A stretch of 37,515 nt of DNA from Spirochaetota bacterium (GTDB taxonomy: Bacteria > Spirochaetota > B62-G9 > DRHN01): the NCBI GenBank assembly GCA_011049595.1, contig DRHN01000122.1, positions 1 through 37,515 of the forward strand. Direction: 5' to 3'. The notes under the pieces are model-generated. The model was not told the origin of the DNA. It saw nothing but the letters and a program-made list of their open reading frames with translations, and made no database searches. The position numbers and the translations under genes are program-made. Of the stretch, positions 8,439-16,145 are shown one piece after another. Position 1 is the stretch's first letter. Each line of letters starts with the position of its first letter.

Positions 8439-10535
8439 ATGGAAAAAAAGATTTTTATTGCTTCAACAGAGAAGCGAAGCGGGAAAAGCCTGGTAACTGT
8501 AGGTTTGATCAACGCTCTTCAGGGGATAGTACCAAATGTCGGTTACATGAAACCGATCGGTCAGCGGTTTGTGCACGAAAGCGCTGTTGATGAAGACGCT
8601 GTGATTATTAAAAAGATATTCAAATTGACCGATGAGCTCAACGATATCAATCCCGGTACAATGGATAACGCACAAAACGACAGGGATCTGCTGTTTGAAA
8701 AGATATTCGACTCCTATGAAAGAATAGCCCCCTGCAGGGATGTTATTGTTTTTGAAGGTACCGATTATACAAGCACAATTTCAGCCCTTGAGTTCGATAT
8801 AAACGCGGAACTGGCAAAAAACCTTGCAGCGCCGGTCCTCCTGATCGCAAAAGGATCAGGTAAAACTATAAAGGAGATAGTTCAGACAATAAGTGAATGC
8901 ACGGATTCTTTCCGGGAAATGGGGTGCAATTTCCTTGGTGTTGTGATAAACCGTTTTGAATCCCGGGCATATGATAAAGATACTGAAAAGTTAAAAAAAC
9001 TACTTGAAAGAAAAAAAATACCATTTTTCGGTGTTATACGCTCAGATCCATTACTGTCCGGGCCAAGACTAAGCCAGATCGCAGAAAGGCTTGGCGCCAA
9101 AATTGTTTACAAAGGAGATGATCTTTCAAAAGTCGTTACCGACGCGAAAGTTCTCGCCATGGCACCGGAAAACGCTCTCAAGCATATAAAAGATAAAGAT
9201 GGATATCTCCTCATAACACCCGGGGATCGCGTGGATCTTATTTTCACGGCATTGATCGCTCAAAAATCCATCTGTTACCCTAATTTTTCCGGTATTTTAC
9301 TTACAGGAGGCCTGGTTCCCGGGGAAAATGTAAAGACACTGATGTCCGGACTTGCGGAAGCGGGCTTGACCATTCTTTCCGTTCAGCAGGATACATACAA
9401 CACTGCTTTAGAGGTCAATAAAATAAAAGGGGAAATAACTGCCGAAGACACGGAAAAGATAGACCTTGTGAACCAGCTCGTTGAAAATTACGTAGATGTA
9501 AGCAGTATTTACACCCATTTGGGTTACATTGTCACAAATACTACCACTCCAAGAATGTTTCAATACAGAATCCTTGAAATGGCAAAAGCAGAAAAAAAAC
9601 ACATAGTGCTTCCTGAAGGTAATGATGAGCGGATAATACGTGCAGCGGCCGAGATACTGTACCGAGGGACCTGTGATATAACACTGCTTGGCGGGAAAGA
9701 AAAAATCATTGAACTAGGTAATAAAATCGGCGCTAATTTAGAAAAAGCGAATATTTTAGATCCATCACAGGCGAGCGACGATCTGGTTGCGGATTATACC
9801 GAGACTTACTATCAGTTGAGAAAGCACAAAGGTGTTACAAAAGAAATGGCCAGGGATATGATGCTTGATCCCACGGCTTTCGGTGTTATGATGGTCCACA
9901 AGGGGCACGCAGACGGCTTTGTTTCAGGTGCAGTACATTCAACAGCGGACACCCTGCGACCTGTACTTCGGGTGATAAGGACAAGAAGCGATGTTTCTCT
10001 TGCATCCAGCATTTTTTTTATGTGCATGCCGGATGAAGTTCTTGTGTACGGAGATTGTGCCCTTGTCGAAGACCCGGATGCTGAACAGCTTGCCGTTATA
10101 GCCATAACAAGTGCAGAAACTGCGAAGTCGTTCGGTATTGAACCTTTTGTTGCAATGCTTTCGTATTCCACAGGGGACTCGGGGAAGGGGAAAGACGTCG
10201 ATAAGGTCAGGGAAGCCACATCTATCGTAAAGACAAAAAGACCTGACATTCCGATAGAGGGGCCGATTCAGTACGATGCGGCGATTTCCGAAGAAGTTGC
10301 AAAAATGAAGCTGCAAAACAGTGAGGTGGCAGGCAAGGCTACAGTGTATATATTTCCGGATCTAAACGCAGGAAACACAGCCTATAAGGCTGTGCAGAGA
10401 ACAGCGCAGGTACCGGCAATAGGTCCTGTGGTGCAGGGTTTGAATAAACCCGCAAACGACCTCAGCAGGGGGGCTCTGTTCAAGGATATTGTCTATACTA
10501 TAGCCATAACTGCGATACAGGCACAGCAAATTTGA
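8439..10535 (+). CDS. pta: Phosphate acetyltransferase, long form with DRTGG domain
   Basis: About 698 residues; it interconverts acetyl-CoA and acetyl-phosphate. The N-terminal third is a dethiobiotin-synthase-like P-loop domain (IASTEKRSGKSLV). Next comes a DRTGG-type regulatory region (about residues 205-320). The C-terminal catalytic PTA domain starts near VLPEGNDERIIRAA and contains the signature DLNAGNTAYKAVQRTA and IGPVVQGLNKP. This is the long enterobacterial-type architecture. The track uses GTG at 8421; ATG at 8427 and 8439 are alternatives. I chose 8439 because GGAAAG lies just upstream and the first strand of the P-loop domain begins there. No acetate kinase gene is in the window. 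Two-hairpin repeats lie on both sides of the gene in the same orientation. Confidence 0.93.
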   Translation: MEKKIFIASTEKRSGKSLVTVGLINALQGIVPNVGYMKPIGQRFVHESAVDEDAVIIKKIFKLTDELNDINPGTMDNAQNDRDLLFEKIFDSYERIAPCRDVIVFEGTDYTSTISALEFDINAELAKNLAAPVLLIAKGSGKTIKEIVQTISECTDSFREMGCNFLGVVINRFESRAYDKDTEKLKKLLERKKIPFFGVIRSDPLLSGPRLSQIAERLGAKIVYKGDDLSKVVTDAKVLAMAPENALKHIKDKDGYLLITPGDRVDLIFTALIAQKSICYPNFSGILLTGGLVPGENVKTLMSGLAEAGLTILSVQQDTYNTALEVNKIKGEITAEDTEKIDLVNQLVENYVDVSSIYTHLGYIVTNTTTPRMFQYRILEMAKAEKKHIVLPEGNDERIIRAAAEILYRGTCDITLLGGKEKIIELGNKIGANLEKANILDPSQASDDLVADYTETYYQLRKHKGVTKEMARDMMLDPTAFGVMMVHKGHADGFVSGAVHSTADTLRPVLRVIRTRSDVSLASSIFFMCMPDEVLVYGDCALVEDPDAEQLAVIAITSAETAKSFGIEPFVAMLSYSTGDSGKGKDVDKVREATSIVKTKRPDIPIEGPIQYDAAISEEVAKMKLQNSEVAGKATVYIFPDLNAGNTAYKAVQRTAQVPAIGPVVQGLNKPANDLSRGALFKDIVYTIAITAIQAQQI

Positions 10536-10556
10536 CTGGTTTAGTACCCAGGTATA

Positions 10557-10620
10557 AATATTCTTGCGCATTTGGCAAGAATATTCTTTTATAAAGAAAG
10601 TGGCTGCCGCTTTAGGGGTC
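10557..10620 (+). repeat. Two-hairpin dispersed repeat, copy 2 (diverged)
   Basis: Hairpin 1 is AATATTCTTG / CAAGAATATT (10557-10566 and 10576-10585), with a 9-nt loop ending TTTGG. Hairpin 2 is AAAGTGG / CCGCTTT (10597-10603 and 10607-10613), with loop CTG, followed by AGGGGTC. Compared with the other two copies, the sequence differs but the pairing is kept (T-A to A-T in each stem, and C-G to T-G). It lies between the convergent pta and OmpA-family genes. The end of the element carries the stop codon and last codons of the OmpA gene. Confidence 0.8.
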
Positions 10621-11814
10621 CAGAATAATTATCTCGACCCGCCTGTTTTTCTTTCTGCCTTCCTCTGTTTCATTGTCTGCTATGGGTTTATTCTCTCCCA
10701 TTCCCATATAGGTGATTCTGCCGTAAAGCTCGGGCAGTATTTTTTTAAGCTCCACGACCGTTTTTTTTGCCCTCCTCAATGACAGAGATCGATTGTAATC
10801 CTGGGGTCCTCTGCTGTCAGTATGTCCTATGACCCTGATGTTTCGATCAGAAAACTCTTTTAACACTTCAACAATATTAGCCAGATCTTCTGTCGCACCC
10901 TCTACAAGCTCATCTGAGTCAAATTTAAAGATTATCTCCCCAATATTTATCACTATTCCCTGGTCGGTTTTCGTTACCTCTACGGATGGGATCTTGTCCT
11001 GCAGTTTGTCCATGATCTGTTCGGCGTTTTTCAAAGATACACGAGGCTCTTGGGTAACAGAGAGTGTTGCGTTCGCTTTACCTGTGTATTCTACCGTTTC
11101 ACCATTAGACATTATAAAAACGTAATCGAAGTTTTCTTTATATGAATGGGGTAATCCTTTATCTAAATTCCAAAGAAAAAGCTGGTTAAAATAGCCAATT
11201 ATGCGGTAGGGCATTGGAATATCGGAACCGGGATCATTGCTGTATTTCAAAGTATAGTTTATTACATAGTTGATCGATATTTTTGCAATTTTTTCACCGC
11301 CGATCTCAGTATTTCCAATATATTGATAGGATACAGCCGCCGGAAGTAAAACAGGTTTAAGTATACCGTAAAGCTGTCTAAAATCGTGAGCTTCATACGC
11401 ACGCGAAGACCACTGGTCTCCGATTTCGACTTCGGTTTCCGGAAATGTCGGGACACCTCTTACAACAGGCATGAAATACATTTCCGATATTTCGTAGTTC
11501 CCGTATATATCCCTGTAAAACTTGGAAGGGTATTCATCCACGAGAATGTAATCACCGGAGATCTCTTCTCCGGTATAATACCTGTATACACCTTCGTGAA
11601 AAGCGCGGTCATCTTTTACCTCAGTCACAAGCAGGTCGCCCGTGTTTTTGATGCTTATTCTTTTAATGAATATATCATTTCTATACAGATCTTCATTAAC
11701 AAAACCTTCAATAAAAAACCTTTGACCAGGTTTGTAATTGAATTGAAAAATTTCCCCAGCGTACGCAGCAGTACAGGCAATTAGAAAAAAAATAAGAGTT
11801 ATGATTTTTTTCAT
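10612..11814 (-). CDS. OmpA-family peptidoglycan-binding outer-membrane protein
   Basis: This 400-residue protein has a signal peptide ending at AYA-GE (residue about 19). Residues 20-270 are a beta-rich domain that I do not recognise. Residues about 285-400 form an OmpA/MotB-like domain, with FKFDSDEL at its start and GHTDSRGPQDYNRSLSLRRA as the peptidoglycan-binding core. It should anchor the outer membrane or an envelope complex to the cell wall. It is the last gene in the sugar ABC transporter operon, 34 bp after a permease gene, so a link to uptake is possible but unproven. Its stop codon lies inside the second hairpin of repeat copy 2. Confidence 0.85.
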   Translation of the reverse strand: MKKIITLIFFLIACTAAYAGEIFQFNYKPGQRFFIEGFVNEDLYRNDIFIKRISIKNTGDLLVTEVKDDRAFHEGVYRYYTGEEISGDYILVDEYPSKFYRDIYGNYEISEMYFMPVVRGVPTFPETEVEIGDQWSSRAYEAHDFRQLYGILKPVLLPAAVSYQYIGNTEIGGEKIAKISINYVINYTLKYSNDPGSDIPMPYRIIGYFNQLFLWNLDKGLPHSYKENFDYVFIMSNGETVEYTGKANATLSVTQEPRVSLKNAEQIMDKLQDKIPSVEVTKTDQGIVINIGEIIFKFDSDELVEGATEDLANIVEVLKEFSDRNIRVIGHTDSRGPQDYNRSLSLRRAKKTVVELKKILPELYGRITYMGMGENKPIADNETEEGRKKNRRVEIIILDP

Positions 11815-11848
11815 CTTGTTTTCTGTCTCCCTTTTGTGAAAAAATGTC

Positions 11849-12688
11849 TCAACCCTCTTTAAGACCTGTCAAAGTAATACCTTTTATAAACTGTTTCTGG
11901 GCAATTAAGAAAAGAACCAGTATCGGTATGGTTGCGATTGTCGTCCCTGCCATAAGCTGACCCCAGTTTAGCCCGCCCTCTTCTTTGAACATGGCGAGAC
12001 CGTACTGGAGAGTCCGAATTTCAATCCTGTTTGTAACGATGAGAGGCCAAAGATAGTTGTTCCAGCTCCACATAAAAGTAAAAATAGCGAGCGTGGCCAG
12101 GATGGGGCGCGCAAGCGGTATCATGATCCTGAAAAGAAAATTAAAATGGTTACACCCGTCGAGTGTAGCAGCTTCTTCCAGCTCCTTCGGGATAGTAAGA
12201 AAAAATTGCCTCAGGAGAAAGGTGCCGAATGCGCTTGAAATAAAAGGTACGATCATCGCCGCGTAAGTATCAATTAATCTGAAAAAATTCAGTATGATAT
12301 ATACCGGTATCATTATAACGTGCTGAGGGATCATCATGGTGCCAAGCAGGATGTAAAAAAGACCATCCCGGAAAGGAAATTTCAACCGTGAAAAAGCATA
12401 AGCGGAAAGGGAGCAGGTGATCAACTGACTTACTGTAATACTAACAGAAACGATCAGACTGTTTATGAAAAACCTGACTATTGGTATGGATTTTATCACG
12501 TTTTTATAATTTACAAAGGTGATCTGCCTCGGGACCAGGTTAAATGGGTCTGAAAGCACCTCCCGCATATCTTTTAATGAAGTGGATATTCCCCATATAA
12601 AAGGAAATATCATTACAACAGCGCCTGTAATCAAGATAACGTGCAGAATAGTGTGTTTTATATATACCTTGACAGCCTGTTTTTTCAA
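11849..12688 (-). CDS. Carbohydrate ABC transporter permease, MalG/UgpE type
   Basis: A 279-residue inner-membrane protein with six predicted hydrophobic helices. The binding-protein-dependent transport signature is EEAATLDGCNHFNFLFRIMIPLARP (EAA loop, the coupling site for the ATPase). The opening (helix, then WGISTSLKD) and the ending (IAQKQFIKGITLTGLKEG) are typical of the MalG/UgpE subfamily (CUT1). Its ATG overlaps the stop of the upstream permease gene by 4 bp, which indicates translational coupling. No ATPase gene is nearby; CUT1 systems often share one MsmK/UgpC-like ATPase encoded elsewhere. Confidence 0.9.
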   Translation of the reverse strand: MKKQAVKVYIKHTILHVILITGAVVMIFPFIWGISTSLKDMREVLSDPFNLVPRQITFVNYKNVIKSIPIVRFFINSLIVSVSITVSQLITCSLSAYAFSRLKFPFRDGLFYILLGTMMIPQHVIMIPVYIILNFFRLIDTYAAMIVPFISSAFGTFLLRQFFLTIPKELEEAATLDGCNHFNFLFRIMIPLARPILATLAIFTFMWSWNNYLWPLIVTNRIEIRTLQYGLAMFKEEGGLNWGQLMAGTTIATIPILVLFLIAQKQFIKGITLTGLKEG

Positions 12689-13644
12689 TAATGGATCCTC
12701 CCGCCAAGGATCTTCACCTGAAAATAGGTAAGAATAATAACGATCGCGAACAGAATAAACGCGGCAGACGAAGCAAAACCAACCTCAAGAAATCTGAACG
12801 CTCTTTCATATATAAAATATACAAGGACAAGAGAAGCGTTCAACGGGCCGCCCTTGGTGGTAACAGCGATCTGTTCAAAAACTTGAAAAGAAACGATAAC
12901 CGACATTATCAGAACAAAAAAAGTTGTCGGGCTCAGGATCGGCAAAGTAATAGCAAAAAAACGCTTGACCGGTCCCGCACCATCTATCTCGGCGGCTTCA
13001 TAATAGCTTTTTGGAATATTCTGAAGGCCGGCAAGAATAATTATCATGTAATATCCTGTATTTTTCCAGATACTCATGATACTGATGGCCACAAGGGTCA
13101 CACTCGGGCCGCCTAAAAAATCAGGGAGCTTTACGCCGATATAATCGAATATAACGGAAAATATTCCTTTTGGTTCGTTCAGCCAGGAAAGAGGCCCAAA
13201 CCCAAAAAATCCCATTATGTAGTTTAATATGCCGTTATGGGACTGGAAAATCCACTGCCAGATAAAAGCGCTTGCAACAACAGAGGTCATCACGGGCATA
13301 AAGTATGCGGCCCTGTAAAAAGCGATGCCTTTGATCTTTGAATTCAATAAAAGTGCAAGAAACAGGGACAAACAAATACCAATAGGGACAGTGATAAATG
13401 TATAGTAAAAGGTATTTGTCAGAGCTGTCCAGAACTCTTCCATCTGGAAAAGTTTTTTATAATTTGTAATACCGGTAAATTTTATGTTTCCGAGAAGGTT
13501 CCATTTGTTAAAGCTGAGATAGAAAGCGAAAAAAATAGGCACTATGATAAAAATGGACAGGATCAGATAAGTAGGAAGAATATAGAGAAGGGATTTTACA
13601 ACTTCCCGGTTCCTGTATTTATGAGTCAAAGGCTGTATTTTCAT
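12685..13644 (-). CDS. Carbohydrate ABC transporter permease, MalF/UgpA type
   Basis: A 319-residue inner-membrane protein. The first helix is followed by the typical FAFYLSFNKWNLLGNIKFTG segment of UgpA-like permeases. The EAA coupling loop is YYEAAEIDGAGPVKRFFAITLPILSP. Six hydrophobic segments are visible and the length is normal. It pairs with the downstream MalG-type subunit (4-bp overlap), and its start is 3 bp after the stop of the barrel protein gene. Together with the binding protein at 14787 it makes a CUT1-type importer for a sugar, oligosaccharide or glycerol-phosphate-like solute. Confidence 0.9.
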   Translation of the reverse strand: MKIQPLTHKYRNREVVKSLLYILPTYLILSIFIIVPIFFAFYLSFNKWNLLGNIKFTGITNYKKLFQMEEFWTALTNTFYYTFITVPIGICLSLFLALLLNSKIKGIAFYRAAYFMPVMTSVVASAFIWQWIFQSHNGILNYIMGFFGFGPLSWLNEPKGIFSVIFDYIGVKLPDFLGGPSVTLVAISIMSIWKNTGYYMIIILAGLQNIPKSYYEAAEIDGAGPVKRFFAITLPILSPTTFFVLIMSVIVSFQVFEQIAVTTKGGPLNASLVLVYFIYERAFRFLEVGFASSAAFILFAIVIILTYFQVKILGGRIHY

Positions 13645-13647
13645 CTA

Positions 13648-14790
13648 TTATAATCTCTTCTGAAAATTCAGCATAATACCCTTTCCAAATGCAATCTCCA
13701 TTATAAAGGGGTCCAGGAACCTGGTGTACCAATGCAGACCGATCCCCCCTCCGATGAGAAACTGAAGACTATCTTTCCCAATTACATTTGTATCAACAAA
13801 AGGTACTATAATTAAATCATTATTCCAGGGAAGCGGAACACTGAGATCATTTGAAAGTGATATCCGTTTGTTCCCCTGGTACAAATCAAAATGGGTTCCC
13901 CTGACGTTTGATTTCAAGATGAGATTATCAGGGACATTCCCTCCCTGAAGATTAACATCGACATTTAACGAATATACTATTTTAAAAAAAAGGTCCCTGT
14001 ACAGATGAAACCCTGAATCTATGCCGTACATTGATGTGCCATTAAAATTATAACCGTAGTAGGGCGTAATTGAAGTAAAGTACCAGGTCTTAATTTTTGA
14101 CGATCGTCTATCCCTGGTACCGATCTCGATATATGGGGAAAAAAGGGCAGTATTGAAATCGTGATGGTTGATAGCCAGCCTGGCGCCTGCATTAAGGTCC
14201 TCTTTGATCCTGTATCCCGCACCTGGGGACAAAGAAAACCAGGTTTCACCGTCCCTTAAAGAATAGAGATACTTGAAATCGATCATATAAAATATTTTAT
14301 TATTAAAGGAACCCGAATAATTGAAAAAAAGACCTGCATTTTCGTAAACCGGCACATAAACGGAAATAATATCAGAAATACCGAACATATTTATGTAAGA
14401 CAGATAAAGTAAATTGTTAAAATAAAAAACTTTGTCCTCGTAAATAAAATATCCTTCAGGTCCGAAAAGCAGGTAGTTTTTTTCTCTCAACTGAACAGTG
14501 AGGATTAAATTGTTTGCGTCATCCAGCTCATCGTCAAAAAATATATTGGTGAACAACTCAGTGTGTTCAAGTTTTGACCTGCTTTCATTTATCTTCTCGA
14601 TAATTGTGTCAAGATCATAGGTTTTTCCTTCCTCCAGGGTAATAAAAGATCGGATATAGGTTTCACGGGTAACTTTATTGCCTTTTATTGTCAGTTGTTT
14701 GAGAAAAATGATATCATCTTCAGCAATTAAGCTGGAAAAGGCCAATAAAAAGATTATAACAAGAATGATATGAGCTTTCCAGTTCATCAA
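13648..14790 (-). CDS. POTRA/beta-barrel outer-membrane protein in ABC operon
   Basis: This 380-residue exported protein has a signal peptide (HIILVIIFLLAFSSLIA). Residues about 29-103 match one POTRA-like domain: LKQLTIKGNKVTRETYI, a helix with LEHTELFTNIFF, then LILTVQLREK. The remaining 270 residues are a run of aromatic-rich amphipathic strands, such as FFNYSGSFNNKIFYMIDFKYL, consistent with a BamA/TamA-superfamily barrel. It is short for BamA (usually five POTRA domains), so it is not the core assembly factor. Its start overlaps the stop of the sugar-binding-protein gene by 4 bp, and a permease gene follows after 3 bp. This suggests an outer-membrane channel or receptor dedicated to the same solute. 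That role is inference. Confidence 0.7.
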   Translation of the reverse strand: MMNWKAHIILVIIFLLAFSSLIAEDDIIFLKQLTIKGNKVTRETYIRSFITLEEGKTYDLDTIIEKINESRSKLEHTELFTNIFFDDELDDANNLILTVQLREKNYLLFGPEGYFIYEDKVFYFNNLLYLSYINMFGISDIISVYVPVYENAGLFFNYSGSFNNKIFYMIDFKYLYSLRDGETWFSLSPGAGYRIKEDLNAGARLAINHHDFNTALFSPYIEIGTRDRRSSKIKTWYFTSITPYYGYNFNGTSMYGIDSGFHLYRDLFFKIVYSLNVDVNLQGGNVPDNLILKSNVRGTHFDLYQGNKRISLSNDLSVPLPWNNDLIIVPFVDTNVIGKDSLQFLIGGGIGLHWYTRFLDPFIMEIAFGKGIMLNFQKRL

Positions 14791-16067
14791 TATTCCTTTT
14801 CTTTAAGCAGCTCATTGACTTTTTCCGCGGCATTGTTAAGGACCATTTCAGGGTCTTTTCTGTTTATCATTATATCTTCAATCGCGTAGCGCACGATTTG
14901 ATCGATCTGGGGAAGATAGGGAGTAAAATCCGGAGGTCTGGAATAGGAAAGCTGTTCCACGGGGACTTTGTAGTTCGGGTTTAACCTGTGAAAACCCTGC
15001 AGCTCAAAACTGTCGATTGCGGATCTCCTGATCGGCAGGTATCCTGTTTCCTTGTGCCACCTGATACTGTTTTCTTTATTTGTCAGCCAGTTTATAAAAC
15101 TCATTGCTGCCTTTCTTTTGGACGATGATTTTGCAAATGTGACAATACCGGCACCGCCAAGGAGAACAGATTTATTTTCAATGTATGGTAGAGGAGCAAT
15201 TCCCAGTGTCCATGGAAGGTTTTCTTCCGCAAACTTGATCCCGGCGCACGTAATAGGCCCCATAGCGATTTTTCCCTGAAGAAAAGCGTTAGTGCCTTCA
15301 AAAAGTGTCCAATTGGACGGCATTATTTTATACTTGTAGGCCATATCCATGACGAGCTTCATAACTTTGACACCCTCAAGGCTGTTGAACGTGGCCCTGG
15401 TGCGGCTGTTATTTAAAAATTCACCGCCGACCTGTCTTATAAGAGGTGTAAACCCGAACACCCCCTCAAGGGAGATTAACACCCCCCATTGATCGATGGT
15501 CCCATCCTGGTCGAAATCTTTGGTAAGTTTTTTGCCGTAATCGATAACATCGTCCCAGGTTTTTGGCGGTTTTTCGGGATCAAGGCCCGCCTTTTTAAAT
15601 GCATCTTTATTGTAATAAAGCACCTGGACACTTTGATTAAAGGGAATAGCATATATTTCTCTCTCCCGGGAAACCCCGTTCCAGAATTGACCTAGAATGT
15701 CATTTTTGTCGTCATCTGAAATATCGTCGGTGATCGGTTCTATTTTATTTTCTTCAATAAAAATATCAAGGTACTCGATGGCTACCTGGGCAAGGTCCGG
15801 TAGATCTCCTGTTTTTACAGAATTAATCAATTTTGTTTTCATGTCATCATAAAGACCCTGAAAGACTAATTTAACCTTTATATCTTTATTTATCTGATTA
15901 TACTCTTCGATGAGCTTTTCCAGTGTGTCGCCCTGGTATATACTCATACTGTGCCAGAACGTTAATTCGATATTTCTCTTTCTTATCCCTCCGGCGTCCA
16001 AAAGTCCTGGAGATGCAGCAAGCAACAAAAGTATGCAGGAGATAATTACCGGCAAAAATTTTTTCAT
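14787..16067 (-). CDS. Sugar ABC transporter substrate-binding protein, UgpB-like
   Basis: A 426-residue periplasmic family-1 solute-binding protein with a signal peptide (VIISCILLLLAASPGLLDA). Typical features are LTFWHSMSIYQGDTLEKL, the hinge region FNQSVQVLYYNKDAFKKAG and PPKTWDDVIDYGKKL. The C-terminal block has LGGAGIVTFAKSSSKRKAA. These are close to UgpB-style proteins, so glycerol-phosphate diesters are possible, but oligosaccharides are equally possible. The stretch DFDQDGTIDQWG is a calcium-loop-like motif seen in several binding proteins of this family. It is the first gene of a five-gene operon with a plausible promoter just upstream (16111-16139). The pairing with a beta-barrel gene is unusual. 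Confidence 0.9.
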   Translation of the reverse strand: MKKFLPVIISCILLLLAASPGLLDAGGIRKRNIELTFWHSMSIYQGDTLEKLIEEYNQINKDIKVKLVFQGLYDDMKTKLINSVKTGDLPDLAQVAIEYLDIFIEENKIEPITDDISDDDKNDILGQFWNGVSREREIYAIPFNQSVQVLYYNKDAFKKAGLDPEKPPKTWDDVIDYGKKLTKDFDQDGTIDQWGVLISLEGVFGFTPLIRQVGGEFLNNSRTRATFNSLEGVKVMKLVMDMAYKYKIMPSNWTLFEGTNAFLQGKIAMGPITCAGIKFAEENLPWTLGIAPLPYIENKSVLLGGAGIVTFAKSSSKRKAAMSFINWLTNKENSIRWHKETGYLPIRRSAIDSFELQGFHRLNPNYKVPVEQLSYSRPPDFTPYLPQIDQIVRYAIEDIMINRKDPEMVLNNAAEKVNELLKEKEY

Positions 16068-16110
16068 TTTTTTTCCGATTATATTTAATTGATCGAAAGA
16101 TTCTTAGATC

Positions 16111-16139
16111 TGTATAATATTTTGATTTATGATTTTCAA
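16111..16139 (-). promoter_or_regulatory. Candidate sigma-70 promoter of the ABC/barrel operon
   Basis: Read on the minus strand: TTGAAA (16134-16139), a 17-bp spacer, then TATACA (16111-16116). The expected transcript start is about 35-40 bp before the binding-protein ATG at 16067. The match is by eye only, in AT-rich DNA. Confidence 0.45.
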
Positions 16140-16145
16140 GCTTTT

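Noticed and set aside
9812-10316. Minus-strand frames of 125-145 residues inside pta
   Set aside because: They are antisense to the conserved PTA catalytic domain and show no coding features of their own.
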